64,000 bases of DNA from DATMER01 sp040349255 (lineage in GTDB: Bacteria > Acidobacteriota > Thermoanaerobaculia > Multivoradales > UBA5704): NCBI GenBank assembly GCA_040349255.1, contig JBEQUE010000120.1, positions 1-64,000 on the forward strand. The letters run 5' to 3'. The notes under the pieces were generated by a model. It saw nothing but the letters and a program-made list of their open reading frames with translations, ran no database searches and was not told the origin of the DNA. Each line of letters starts with the position of its first letter. The first letter of the stretch is position 1. Positions 14,544 through 25,004 of the stretch are shown here, one piece after another. The position numbers were made by a program, and so were the translations under genes.

Positions 14544-16007
14544 GCAGAAGCGGAGGCCCTGGTCGTGGCGGGCCTGGAAGAGGAAGCGGAGGACGCTGCG
14601 CGCCATCTCCGCGGTCGCGGTTTCAAGCTCCGTCGCTTCCTGGAATAGCCGCAGCGCGACCAGGGCCTCCCGATGCACGTCCCTGGCCTGAAACTCCTTG
14701 ACGATTCCCGGGATCATGGCCCTGACCTTGGCGGGCCTTCCGGCGTCGAGCAGGAGAGCCCCCACTTCCATGAAGGCCAGAGCCACGTCGTACCACATGT
14801 CCCGAGCCGCAAAGTCTCCTTGCGCAAGCTCCAGGAGGCGGAGCGCTTCCTCCGGACGGCCCAGGCCGGCGCTGATCCTTCCGCGCAGCCAAGTCACGCG
14901 GATGCTCTCGACCTCGTCTCCCCGGTCGAGAACCAACTGCTGTACCTGCTCCACCAGCTCGACTGCCTTCGTGTAGAGGGAGAGGTGGGTGTAGTTGACT
15001 GCGAGATTGAAGCGCCGCATGTAGGAGAGTCGGGGGTCGCCTTCTTGCTCGACCAGGGGAGCCGCTTCCAGGAGCGCTTCGACCGCCCGCTCGTACTCGC
15101 CCATGACTTCCAGGGTGAACCCCGTGCTGATCACGGTCTGAGCCGGGCTGCGGCTCACCTTCAGAGCTTCTTTCTGGAGCCGCAAGGCGTCGTCGAACCT
15201 GCGCTGAGTTCGCCGCAGCACCGCCTCCAGATTGAGCAACTTCCCCGGATCGAGGATCTGGTCGGGATCGGAGCCGGCAAGCCAGAGCTTCCGGGCCGGT
15301 CCGAACGCGGCATCCGCGGCCTTGAGCTCGCCCTTGGCCTTCAGGACGTTGGCCAGATGGGCCCCTGTGAAGCCCTTGATCCGGTTCGTCCAACCCTCCG
15401 GACCGGGGACGAGCTCCGCGATCTCGACCCCGAGGCACGCCCAGGCCCACGCCTCCTTCAGGTCCCGCGAGGCGGCCTGGATCGACTCCTCGGCCGCCCA
15501 CTCCGCGCAGGCCCAGGTCTGTAGGCGGGTGGAAGCCCGCACCACTGCCGACCACTGCCCCGCCGTGCCTTCTTTCTTCAGTATGGAGAGAAGCTCCCGC
15601 GCCTGCCAGCGGGCGGGCTCGACGTCGCCGGGCCGGGGATACTCGTCCCGGGGCGGCGCGCTCAAGGACCACAGAGCGGCCTGGGTGAGCGCCTCCCGGA
15701 AGGCCCGCGAGACCGCCAGCACCTCCCGCTCGATCTCCGCCCGGTGCGAGGGCGGCAGGGCGCCGCTCCCCAGGGCGGTCAGCGCCTCGTAGCACGCCGT
15801 GCCGACCTCGACCTCTTCAGGCGTGCCCCCGACTCCCGCCAGCAGTTGCTCGAAAGTGGCGTCGTCGATCCTCCCTTCCTTCCGGAGGTGGTACGAGACC
15901 TGGTCGGAATCCATCCCTGCCCGGACGCCGATCTCCTTCTGGGAAATCCTCTTCATCGCTCCCAGCGACTGGATCACGAAAGAACGCAACGTAGGGGTCT
16001 TCGGCAT
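14538..16007 (-). CDS. HTH regulator with C-terminal TPR repeats
   Basis: The 489-residue protein has an N-terminal helix-turn-helix (about residues 18-50: KRISQKEIGVRAGMDSDQVS) and a long helical C-terminal region. The region from about residue 240 to 460 reads as tandem TPR-like helix pairs (RRFDDALRLQKEALKV, GEYERAVEALLEAAPLVEQE, SLYTKAVELVEQVQQLV, GRPEEALRLLELAQGDF). The same architecture is found in Gram-positive RRNPP regulators that bind short peptides; whether this one does is unproved. ATG at 16007 has GGAGAG upstream; another ATG lies at 16019. It is divergent from the 110-residue gene at 16183. Confidence 0.82.
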   Translation of the reverse strand: MPKTPTLRSFVIQSLGAMKRISQKEIGVRAGMDSDQVSYHLRKEGRIDDATFEQLLAGVGGTPEEVEVGTACYEALTALGSGALPPSHRAEIEREVLAVSRAFREALTQAALWSLSAPPRDEYPRPGDVEPARWQARELLSILKKEGTAGQWSAVVRASTRLQTWACAEWAAEESIQAASRDLKEAWAWACLGVEIAELVPGPEGWTNRIKGFTGAHLANVLKAKGELKAADAAFGPARKLWLAGSDPDQILDPGKLLNLEAVLRRTQRRFDDALRLQKEALKVSRSPAQTVISTGFTLEVMGEYERAVEALLEAAPLVEQEGDPRLSYMRRFNLAVNYTHLSLYTKAVELVEQVQQLVLDRGDEVESIRVTWLRGRISAGLGRPEEALRLLELAQGDFAARDMWYDVALAFMEVGALLLDAGRPAKVRAMIPGIVKEFQARDVHREALVALRLFQEATELETATAEMARSVLRFLFQARHDQGLRFCS

Positions 16008-16041
16008 GCGGCTCTCCATCCACGGACACAGGGGCTCCTCT

Positions 16042-16047
16042 ATATAA
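16042..16047 (-). promoter_or_regulatory. Possible -10 box of the HTH-TPR gene
   Basis: TTATAT on the minus strand is the most AT-rich site in an otherwise GC-rich divergent spacer (16020-16182), about 35 nt upstream of the ATG. On the plus strand the same spacer holds a TTGACA at 16069-16074 without an obvious -10 partner. Confidence 0.3.
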
Positions 16048-16182
16048 GTTGCCGCTGGGCCCTGAATTTTGACAAGAAAAGGCCAGAATCTTTTCCCCGC
16101 TCTTTTCTCCCTGCAAAGAATCCTGATCTCGCACTAGTGGTCCCCGCGCCGGACCCGGTTCCATCGGAAACTTCCCGGCGTC

Positions 16183-16515
16183 ATGGAGACGACCTCGATC
16201 CCAACCCTCGTGAAGGTGGCCGCCATCGCCGCCCAGATGTTCGAGACCGCCATGGAGATCCTCCAGGAAGCCGAGGCCCTGCTGCCGGCGCCCACCCTGG
16301 AGGAGATCGCGGAGATGAGGCAGAAGAAACGGCCGCTCACCCGCGAGGCCTACCTCCTGGGCCTCCTCCAGAGAGTCGGCGTCGGCGCCGAGAACCTGGC
16401 CTCCGACCTCCGCACCGTCGACGAGGACATCCTGCGCAGCGTGCATGAGTTCGACGTGACCGCCCTCGAATTCAATGCCATGGAGGAGGCGGTCAACCGG
16501 CGGACCACAGAATAA
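16183..16515 (+). CDS. Hypothetical helical protein (110 residues)
   Basis: The protein is largely alpha-helical and acidic (VKVAAIAAQMFETAMEILQEAEALL, split as VKVAAIAAQMFE and TAMEILQEAEALL; later LLGLLQRVGVGAENLASDL). No family was recognised. It is transcribed away from the HTH-TPR gene and is followed by a strong intrinsic terminator, so it is a single-gene unit and a likely regulatory target or partner. The 10-mer TCGGAAACTT just before its start also occurs upstream of the 42-residue peptide gene. Confidence 0.7.
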   Translation: METTSIPTLVKVAAIAAQMFETAMEILQEAEALLPAPTLEEIAEMRQKKRPLTREAYLLGLLQRVGVGAENLASDLRTVDEDILRSVHEFDVTALEFNAMEEAVNRRTTE

Positions 16516-16536
16516 GACAATTCTGATCCCGACGGA

Positions 16537-16586
16537 ACCCGTTTCTTCCTTCCCTCGTGCAGAGGAGGAAGAAGCGGGTCTTTTTT
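16537..16586 (+). terminator. Rho-independent terminator
   Basis: A 14-bp stem (ACCCGTTTCTTCCT with AGGAAGAAGCGGGT, one G-U pair) is followed after one base by six T residues. It ends transcription of the 110-residue gene and closes the island. Confidence 0.88.
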
Positions 16587-16625
16587 GGTCCCTGCCTGTC
16601 CTGTTGGCCCCACCTGAAAACAAAT

Positions 16626-16654
16626 TTGAACAAATTGTTGCGAAGTACTAGACA
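16626..16654 (+). promoter_or_regulatory. Sigma-70-type promoter for the 16758-17547 pair
   Basis: TTGAAC (16626-16631), a 17-nt spacer and TAGACA (16649-16654) lie in an AT-rich patch about 100 nt before the ATG at 16758. The leader between them has no other recognised element. Confidence 0.6.
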
Positions 16655-16757
16655 GTTTCTGCTGGTCCATCGTAGACTGGATCGAGAAGGAGCTGTTCTT
16701 CCTGCGTACCTGCTCTTCCGGCGCCATACAGGCCCGGAGGTTTCACAAGGAGGTTGT

Positions 16758-17078
16758 ATGAAGAAGAAGGTGGGATTCGAAGCACCCCGGAAGGCGTACC
16801 TGAAGTCCGAGAGGGTTCAGGATGAGCTCTCGCGGCTGCCGGGCTGGACGCTGGCCGCGGAGGGCAAGGCGCTCCTGCAGAGCCGGGAGTTCGGCGACGT
16901 CAAGGCGGCGTTGGCGTTCATCTGGCTCGCCTGCCGCCTCGCGGCGACCCAGGGCCAGCCGGTGGAGATCCGGCTCGCGGGGGAGAAGGTGATGGTCAAG
17001 CTTCAGGGGCATCCGGTCCGCGGCTGCACGGGCGGTCTCGGGAAGCCGGTGTTCAACCTGGCCGAGATGATCGGCTGA
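16758..17078 (+). CDS. Pterin-4a-carbinolamine-dehydratase-like protein
   Basis: The 106-residue product begins at an ATG with a near-perfect AAGGAGG. After a basic leader it reads LSRLPGWTLAAEGKALLQSREF, AFIWLACRLAATQGQPVEIRL, and VKLQGHPVRGCTGGLGKPVFNLAEMI, which follows the layout of the PCD/DCoH fold. The catalytic HHP motif of true dehydratases is replaced by QGQP, so dehydratase activity is doubtful and a structural or regulatory role is possible. The family call is tentative. A 146-residue gene follows after 28 nt. Confidence 0.5.
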   Translation: MKKKVGFEAPRKAYLKSERVQDELSRLPGWTLAAEGKALLQSREFGDVKAALAFIWLACRLAATQGQPVEIRLAGEKVMVKLQGHPVRGCTGGLGKPVFNLAEMIG

Positions 17079-17106
17079 AACCAGACAGAACGGAAAGGAG
17101 AAGAAA

Positions 17107-17547
17107 ATGTCACGCAACTCGTACGCTGACTACATCAAGCACTGGGGGGAGCTGACGGCCGCGATCGAGGCGGCTCCCGAGCTGGAGTTCCTCGAGCCGC
17201 AGAGGGGCGCGCTGCAGCTGGAGCTGCAGGCGCTCATCACGGCGAACCTGCGCCAGGCGAATTTCAAGAGCCAGGCGCAGGAGGCCACGCGGGACCTGGA
17301 GGGTTGCGCCAAGCGGGGCGCCGACCTGGCGACCCGGCTGCGCGACGCCCTGCGGGCCTACTACGGCCGGACCGGCGAGCAGCTCGTCGGGTTCCGGCTT
17401 CAGCCCCGCCGGCCGAGGGTCCTGGCGAAGGAGGCGCCGACGCCGCCGGGGACCGAAGACGCAAAACCGTCCGGGATGGGCCCTACCCCCTCCCGGACGG
17501 CGGCTCCCGAGACCGATGCCTCGACCCAGGAAGTGACGACAGTATAG
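17107..17547 (+). CDS. Hypothetical protein with helical N-terminus and disordered tail
   Basis: A strong ribosome binding site (GGAAAGGAG) precedes the ATG. The first ~100 residues are predicted helical (AALQLELQALITANLRQANFK-like segments, RGADLATRLRDALRAYYG) and resemble proteins annotated only as hypothetical; the last 40 residues are rich in Pro, Thr and Ser. No family was recognised. It shares the promoter at 16626 with the PCD-like gene. Confidence 0.65.
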   Translation: MSRNSYADYIKHWGELTAAIEAAPELEFLEPQRGALQLELQALITANLRQANFKSQAQEATRDLEGCAKRGADLATRLRDALRAYYGRTGEQLVGFRLQPRRPRVLAKEAPTPPGTEDAKPSGMGPTPSRTAAPETDASTQEVTTV

Positions 17548-17557
17548 CCTGAACGCG

Positions 17558-17581
17558 GCGGGGGCGTGACGACGCCCCCGC
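17558..17581. terminator. GC hairpin between convergent genes
   Basis: A 9-bp perfect stem GCGGGGGCG/CGCCCCCGC with a 6-base loop lies between the stops of the gene ending at 17547 and the pseudokinase gene. There is no T-tract on either side, so it may be a bidirectional stop or aid a Rho-dependent one. Confidence 0.45.
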
Positions 17582-17593
17582 TGTTCCCGCCCG

Positions 17594-19939
17594 CTACACT
17601 CGATTACTGCCGATGCGGGTCACCTTCATCGGCTTGTCCTTCGTGCCGTACCAGCCCTCGTGGCCGGAGAGGTCGATGGCCTGGACGTAGAACTCCACCG
17701 TGCCGTTCTGGTGATAGCTGACCGGCAGATCGACCGACCAGTAGCCGCCCGCGAGGTGGGCCTCGAGAGGCATCTCCCTCATCTTGCCGCCCGGCGGCTT
17801 CGCCCACATCTTCACGCTCTTGACCTGGTAGTCGTCGCGCACCCGGAAGCCGAGCTCCACGGGGTTGCCGCGCGAATACTCCAGGCCGAAGCCGGGTCTC
17901 AGCTCGACCACGGGGGCCGCCTGGTCGAGCTGCGCGAGCTGGGCTTCGAGGCGCTGGCGGGCAGCCTCGATCTGCGCCGCGAGGTGCGGGGTCGGCTTGA
18001 TGCCGCGGAGCTGGTCCAGCGGCTCGTGCGGCTTCTTGCGGCGCTCCCAGGACGGGATCGCGTCGAGGATCGCCTTCTGCTTCGTCTCGTCCTCCTTGGC
18101 GGCGCGGTAGCCCGCCACTCGCGCGGCCAGGCCTTCGCGGCCGGCCCAGGTGCGCTGCAGAGGCTCCAGCCGGGCCACGGCCTCGTCGTAGTGCGCCTCG
18201 CGCGCCAGGGCCTCGGCTTCTCCCTCCAGGGCCGCCGCGGCCTTCGCCCGCAGGTCGAGAGGATCGCTCAGCTTCGGCGAGAGCGACGCCATCTCCGCCA
18301 TTCGTTCCAGCACCGAGGCGGGCTTGCCCTCGGCGGCGTCGGCCTCGGCCAGCCGGTGGAGCTCGACCAGGCGTCGGGCCTTGCCGAAGCTCTCCTGGAG
18401 GTCGGCCGGGAGCGAGGCGCCGGCGCCGGCCGCCACGACCGAGCGCAGGACCTCGAGGTCGCCGGTGTCGAGGCCGCGCCGGAGGTCGGCCGGCAGCCGC
18501 TCGACAGCCATCAGGTTGAGCAGGTGCTCCAGGTCGGCCAGGCGGGCGCAGGCCTCGGCCGGCAGCGCGCTCTGGCCGGAGAACGACAGGTCGCGCAGGG
18601 CCTCGCGCGCCTTGGCCTCGTCCCCGAGGGCCAGGAGCTGGCGGGCCTCCTCCAGCCGCGCCGTCACCGCCTCGGCCGAAGGCTTCGGAGGGACGACCGG
18701 ACCGGCGGGCGTGGACGGAGACTCGGCCTGCTCCGCGGGCCGCCGGAGGAACCAGACGCCGGCGACGATCAGGAGGATCAGCACCGCCGCCAGGGCGCCG
18801 GCGGTGATCGCCAGTCGTCGACGCCGGGCCGGTGGAGCCGGTGGAGCCGCCTCGGCCTTCTGCTTCTGGGCGACCGGAGGAGGCGGCGGAGGCGCGGTCA
18901 GGGCGTCCAGGACCTCGTCGGTGATCGCCCGGAGGACCTCGCCGTCCAGGGCCTCGGGCTCCGGCGCCGGAGGGGCTGCCGCCGGCAGGGGCGCGAGGGG
19001 CGGAGGGGGCGCGACCGGCCGGATCGGGTCGAGCGCGTCGAGCGCATCGAGCGAGGAGAGGAGCGGGGTGGCGGGCGCCGGAGCGGGCTTCGGCGCGACC
19101 GGTGGAGCGGGCGGCGGCGGCGCGGGAGGGGCCGCGGCCGGCGGCACCGGCGCGGGTCGCGCGGGCGCCATCGGCTGGACGGGTGCCGCGGCCGGCGCCG
19201 GCTGACCCAGCGCCTGCCGGAGCGCCGACCGGACCTCGCGGAAGGACGGGCGCTCCGCGGGATCGCGCCGCAGGAGCTTTTCGAGGATGGCCCGCAGGGC
19301 GTCGTCGTTGGTCAGCTCCAGGGTCAGCGCGAACGGGAGCTGGATCGAGGGCGAGTCGCCGCCGGTCATCGCGGCGCCGAGAAGCTGGCACACGGCGCGG
19401 GCGAAGGCGAAGAGGTCGGAGCGGGCCGTGGCCACGCCGCCCGGCTCCTGCCCGGCGCCGCGGAAGGCCGCGCTGCCGAGGCCGAGGAGCTTCACCTGTC
19501 GGCCGTCTCCCACGACGAACAGGTTCTCCGGCGCCAGGTTCCCATGCGCGAGGCCGCGCGAGGCCAGCGCCTCCAGCCCGTCCAGAGCCTGGCCCAGGAG
19601 GCCGAGGACGGCCACGGCGGCGTCCGGATCGAGCTTGCCCACGGTCGCGTCGATCCGCCGGCCTTCGAGCGGCTCGAAGACCAGGAAGGCGCTGCCGTCC
19701 GAGGAGATCCCGGAGTCGAGCACCACCGGCAGGGTCGGATGTTTGAGCACCGCCAGCGCGGCGGCGAACGCCTCGAACCGGACGGCGGCCTCTTCGAGCG
19801 ATCCCGGCCCGGCCGGGATCATCTTCACCACGACCACCTTTCCGGACCGCCGGTCCGTCGCCTGGAAGATCGTGGACGACCGGCCGGAGTGGAGGATCTT
19901 GGCGAGGTCGTAGCGCTCGGCAAGCTCGCGGAATTCCAT
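17594..19939 (-). CDS. Membrane-anchored serine/threonine pseudokinase
   Basis: The 781-residue protein starts with a protein-kinase fold (residues ~10-245). The ATP-binding lysine is present (VVVVKM, Lys39), but the catalytic loop HRD is HGN (AHGNLAPENL, 132-139) and the metal-binding DFG is GLG (VKLLGLG), so both catalytic aspartates are missing. A Pro-Ala linker (about 246-370), one transmembrane helix (about 375-398), a long helical repeat region and a C-terminal beta domain ending SVDLPVSYHQNGTVEFYVQA follow. It probably senses or scaffolds at the envelope. The ATG at 19939 was preferred to an upstream TTG. No cognate phosphatase is nearby. Confidence 0.82.
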   Translation of the reverse strand: MEFRELAERYDLAKILHSGRSSTIFQATDRRSGKVVVVKMIPAGPGSLEEAAVRFEAFAAALAVLKHPTLPVVLDSGISSDGSAFLVFEPLEGRRIDATVGKLDPDAAVAVLGLLGQALDGLEALASRGLAHGNLAPENLFVVGDGRQVKLLGLGSAAFRGAGQEPGGVATARSDLFAFARAVCQLLGAAMTGGDSPSIQLPFALTLELTNDDALRAILEKLLRRDPAERPSFREVRSALRQALGQPAPAAAPVQPMAPARPAPVPPAAAPPAPPPPAPPVAPKPAPAPATPLLSSLDALDALDPIRPVAPPPPLAPLPAAAPPAPEPEALDGEVLRAITDEVLDALTAPPPPPPVAQKQKAEAAPPAPPARRRRLAITAGALAAVLILLIVAGVWFLRRPAEQAESPSTPAGPVVPPKPSAEAVTARLEEARQLLALGDEAKAREALRDLSFSGQSALPAEACARLADLEHLLNLMAVERLPADLRRGLDTGDLEVLRSVVAAGAGASLPADLQESFGKARRLVELHRLAEADAAEGKPASVLERMAEMASLSPKLSDPLDLRAKAAAALEGEAEALAREAHYDEAVARLEPLQRTWAGREGLAARVAGYRAAKEDETKQKAILDAIPSWERRKKPHEPLDQLRGIKPTPHLAAQIEAARQRLEAQLAQLDQAAPVVELRPGFGLEYSRGNPVELGFRVRDDYQVKSVKMWAKPPGGKMREMPLEAHLAGGYWSVDLPVSYHQNGTVEFYVQAIDLSGHEGWYGTKDKPMKVTRIGSNRV

Positions 19940-19999
19940 GATCGCCCCCCACAAGAGACTTCAAGAATCTTTCGTGGGCCTTAGTATAGAGGAGGATCT

Positions 20000-20047
20000 A
20001 TGGTGCCGGAAGAATGCTCCTCGGAAGGATGTTTCCACCCGTCATGA
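20000..20047 (+). CDS. 15-residue upstream leader peptide of the glycosidase gene
   Basis: An ATG with an ideal GGAGG four bases upstream starts a 15-codon frame (MVPEECSSEGCFHPS) whose TGA overlaps the glycosidase ATG at 20044 (ATGA). The glycosidase ATG itself has no well-placed ribosome binding site, so translation is probably coupled through this frame. A TAGTAT -10-like hexamer lies just upstream (19982-19987). It could be a pure coupling device or a regulatory leader. Confidence 0.5.
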   Translation: MVPEECSSEGCFHPS

Positions 20048-21774
20048 AGCGCTGGCTCGCCGTCGTTCTGCTCCTGATCCCGATCCTCCTGCCCGGCCGC
20101 GCCGTGGCGGTCGAGGCTTCGCCGTTCGGCGTCAACATCCATCTGCCGCAGGGCGCGGAGCTGCAGCGCATCCTCGACCAGGCGCAGGCCGCCGGCATCG
20201 GCTGGGTGCGGATCGATTTCGTCTGGGCCTACGTCGAGACCTCGCAGGACCATTTCGACTGGCGGATCTATGACGCCATCGCCGCCGAGGCCCGGAAGCG
20301 CGGCATCGAGGTCTTCGCCACCCTGGCCTACACGCCGCAGTGGGCGACCTCGGGCCCCTTCTTCCTCGGCGTGCCCGACAACCCCGCCGACTGGGCCGAC
20401 TTCTGCTCCCGGGCCGCCAAGCGCTACAAGGGACAGATCCGCTACTGGGGTCTGTGGAACGAGCCCAACCTCGACCACTTCTGGGCCGGCACCGAGCAGC
20501 AATATCTCGACGTCATCCTGAAGACCGGCGCCGACGCCATCCACGCCGCCAACCCGGACGCGCAGGTGGCCGGCCCCGAGCTCGCCCACCTGACCTCGGG
20601 CGACGCCGACTGGTACGACTGGCTGCGCGACACCCTCCTCCAGGCCGGCGGCCGGCTCGACCTCGTCACCCATCACGTCTACGACTCCGACGGCCCGAAG
20701 GACGTGGCGAAGAAGCTCGCCGGCAAGACCCTGTTCGGCGACCGCCCCGGTCTCTGGGACACGGTGAACCCGACGCTGGAGGAGGTCCTGAAGAACGCCG
20801 GCTGGTGGGGCAAACCGCTGTGGATCACCGAGACCGGCTGGGAGTCGGGCGAGGTCGGCGAGGCGAAGCAGGCGGACAACCTGACCGGGCTCCTGGACGA
20901 GTGGTTTACCGGCCGGCCGGACCGCGGCTGGATCGACAAGGTGTTCGTCTATGAGATGGACGACGCCGACACGCCCGAGAAGCCGACCTGGGGCCTGGTG
21001 CGGCTGAACGGCGCGCCGAAGCCGTCCTGGTACGCCTACCGCGACTTCATCGGCGAGCGCCCGGGCGGCCCACCGCTCGACCTCTTCGGCGGCCGGTTCT
21101 CGGTCGAGGTCTCCTGGCGCGACCACCAGGGCAACAGCGGCTACGGCCAGCCGGTCCCGGACTCGAACCTGAGCGGCTTCTTCTGGTTCTTCAACCAGGA
21201 GAACCTGGAGCTGGTGGTCAAGGTGATCGACGGCCGGCAGGTCAACGGCCACTTCTGGTTCTTCTATGGGGCGCTGTCGGACGTGGAGTACTGGATCACG
21301 GTGACCGACAAGACTACGGGCGAGCGCCGGCAGTACCACAACCCTTCCGGCAACCTCTGCGGCGACGCGGACACGAAGGCATTCAAGGATGCCGGCTCCG
21401 CGAGCGTCCCCTTCCTGTCGCAACCCGCCGCGCCGCTGGCTGCGAGCTGCCCCTCCGGCCTCTGCCTGCTCGACGCGCGTTTCCGGGTGGACGTCCAGTT
21501 CCGGGACCCCAACACCGGCCTGCCGGGCACGGGCACGCCGGTGCCGCGGACCGACCAGAGCGGCACCTTCTGGTTCTTCAACCCGCAGAACGTCGAGCTG
21601 GTAGTGAAGATCCTGGACGGCCGGCCGCTGACCGGGAAGTTCTGGGTCTTTTATGGGGCGCTGTCGGACGTGGAATACTGGATCACGGTCACGGATACTC
21701 AGACCGGCGCATCGAAGCAGTACCACAACGCCCGTGGGAACCTCTGCGGCAAGGGAGACACGTCGGCTCTGTAG
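20044..21774 (+). CDS. Secreted clan-A glycoside hydrolase with two C-terminal repeat domains
   Basis: A classic signal peptide (MKRWLAVVLLLIPILLPGRAVA) sets the start at 20044. Residues ~25-340 form a (beta/alpha)8 glycosidase of the GH-A clan, resembling beta-xylosidase/arabinofuranosidase-type families such as GH39: acid/base Glu140 in GLWNEPN and nucleophile Glu263 in WITETGW. Two copies of a ~95-residue domain follow (about 349-441 and 478-573), each with NG.FWFFYGALSDVEYWITVTD and ending QYHN..GNLCG. Such domains look like surface or carbohydrate-binding modules. The substrate is unknown. Translation appears coupled to a 15-codon leader frame. Confidence 0.85.
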   Translation: MKRWLAVVLLLIPILLPGRAVAVEASPFGVNIHLPQGAELQRILDQAQAAGIGWVRIDFVWAYVETSQDHFDWRIYDAIAAEARKRGIEVFATLAYTPQWATSGPFFLGVPDNPADWADFCSRAAKRYKGQIRYWGLWNEPNLDHFWAGTEQQYLDVILKTGADAIHAANPDAQVAGPELAHLTSGDADWYDWLRDTLLQAGGRLDLVTHHVYDSDGPKDVAKKLAGKTLFGDRPGLWDTVNPTLEEVLKNAGWWGKPLWITETGWESGEVGEAKQADNLTGLLDEWFTGRPDRGWIDKVFVYEMDDADTPEKPTWGLVRLNGAPKPSWYAYRDFIGERPGGPPLDLFGGRFSVEVSWRDHQGNSGYGQPVPDSNLSGFFWFFNQENLELVVKVIDGRQVNGHFWFFYGALSDVEYWITVTDKTTGERRQYHNPSGNLCGDADTKAFKDAGSASVPFLSQPAAPLAASCPSGLCLLDARFRVDVQFRDPNTGLPGTGTPVPRTDQSGTFWFFNPQNVELVVKILDGRPLTGKFWVFYGALSDVEYWITVTDTQTGASKQYHNARGNLCGKGDTSAL

Positions 21775-21829
21775 CCTTTTTGTGGTAAGGTCCCCCGACT
21801 CGTGTGACTGGACGATTCGGAGGATTACC

Positions 21830-24295
<2,466 letters not shown>

Positions 24296-24307
24296 TCCCC
24301 GACTTCC

Positions 24308-24371
24308 GGGGCGCCGCGCCCGTGGCGCCCCGGAGGCAGCACCGTCCTCGGGAGAGTACGTTTCCGAGGAC
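24308..24371 (+). terminator. Two hairpins after hppA
   Basis: GGGGCGCC/GGCGCCCC (24308-24315 with 24324-24331) and GTCCTCGG/CCGAGGAC (24344-24351 with 24364-24371) follow the hppA stop in series. Neither has a T-run, so termination strength is uncertain. The remaining spacer to 24534 shows no clear promoter. Confidence 0.5.
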
Positions 24372-24534
24372 ACTCCCTCAGCAGCGTTCCTCCCTCTCGA
24401 ATTCCAAATATCTGAAAACAGGCGAGTTCCTGGCCTGCGCACCAACTGGCATAGATCTTGGTCTATGGAGGGGTGACCGTGCCGAAGAGGGCTCCTCCGA
24501 GGCGCCGAGTTTTTTGGAGAAAAGGAGACGAGAG

Positions 24535-24960
24535 ATGTTCAAGATCGCCAACCAACGAGTCATCACTGCCCTGGTCCTGATGGCGACCCTCTTCTTCGGC
24601 GGTGCAATGGCGGCCCAGGCCCGTGATACGCACGGCGCCGATCGCTTGGTGAAGGGTGCGGTGGCCGGCGCGGCCGTCGGCGCCATCACCCAGGTCGTCC
24701 GGGGCCGGACCGCCGCGCCCCAGGTCTTGAAGGGCGCTGCCGTCGGCGGCGCCGTGGGTGCCGCGGTCGGCGCCTACAGCGACTACAAGCAGGAGAAGGA
24801 TGCGCGCGTCGACGCCGAGCGCCGGGCGGGCTACGGCTACGACCGGTACAACTATGGTGGCAACAACTACCGCCGGGCGAACCGGGGCAACTACTACAAC
24901 AACGCCCCCCGGGGTCGCGCGGCTCGGAACCACCACCACAACGGCCGCTGCCGGCACTGA
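24535..24960 (+). CDS. Secreted glycine-zipper protein with Asn/Tyr/His-rich tail
   Basis: AAAAGGAG precedes the ATG. The 141-residue protein has a signal peptide (ITALVLMATLFFGGAMAAQA), two glycine-zipper stretches (KGAVAGAAVGAI and KGAAVGGAVGAAVGAYSDY) of the kind that insert into or span membranes, and a low-complexity tail rich in Tyr, Asn, Arg and His. An envelope or outer-membrane role is inferred. It is a single-gene unit closed by a strong hairpin. It shares the zipper motif with the lipoprotein at 9224. Confidence 0.78.
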   Translation: MFKIANQRVITALVLMATLFFGGAMAAQARDTHGADRLVKGAVAGAAVGAITQVVRGRTAAPQVLKGAAVGGAVGAAVGAYSDYKQEKDARVDAERRAGYGYDRYNYGGNNYRRANRGNYYNNAPRGRAARNHHHNGRCRH

Positions 24961-24978
24961 AAAGTGCCTTCCTCTTGC

Positions 24979-25004
24979 GGGGCGCCGCCCTCGGGCGGCG
25001 CCCC
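24979..25004 (+). terminator. Strong GC hairpin
   Basis: A 12-bp perfect stem GGGGCGCCGCCC/GGGCGGCGCCCC with a 2-base loop starts 19 nt after the glycine-zipper gene. There is no clear T-tract (GTCCC follows). Confidence 0.5.

Noticed and set aside
14348..14626. 92-codon minus-strand frame between the two HTH genes
   Set aside because: Ser/Arg-rich shadow translation, overlapping the end of the HTH-TPR gene; the plus-strand 42-codon frame has the ribosome binding site.
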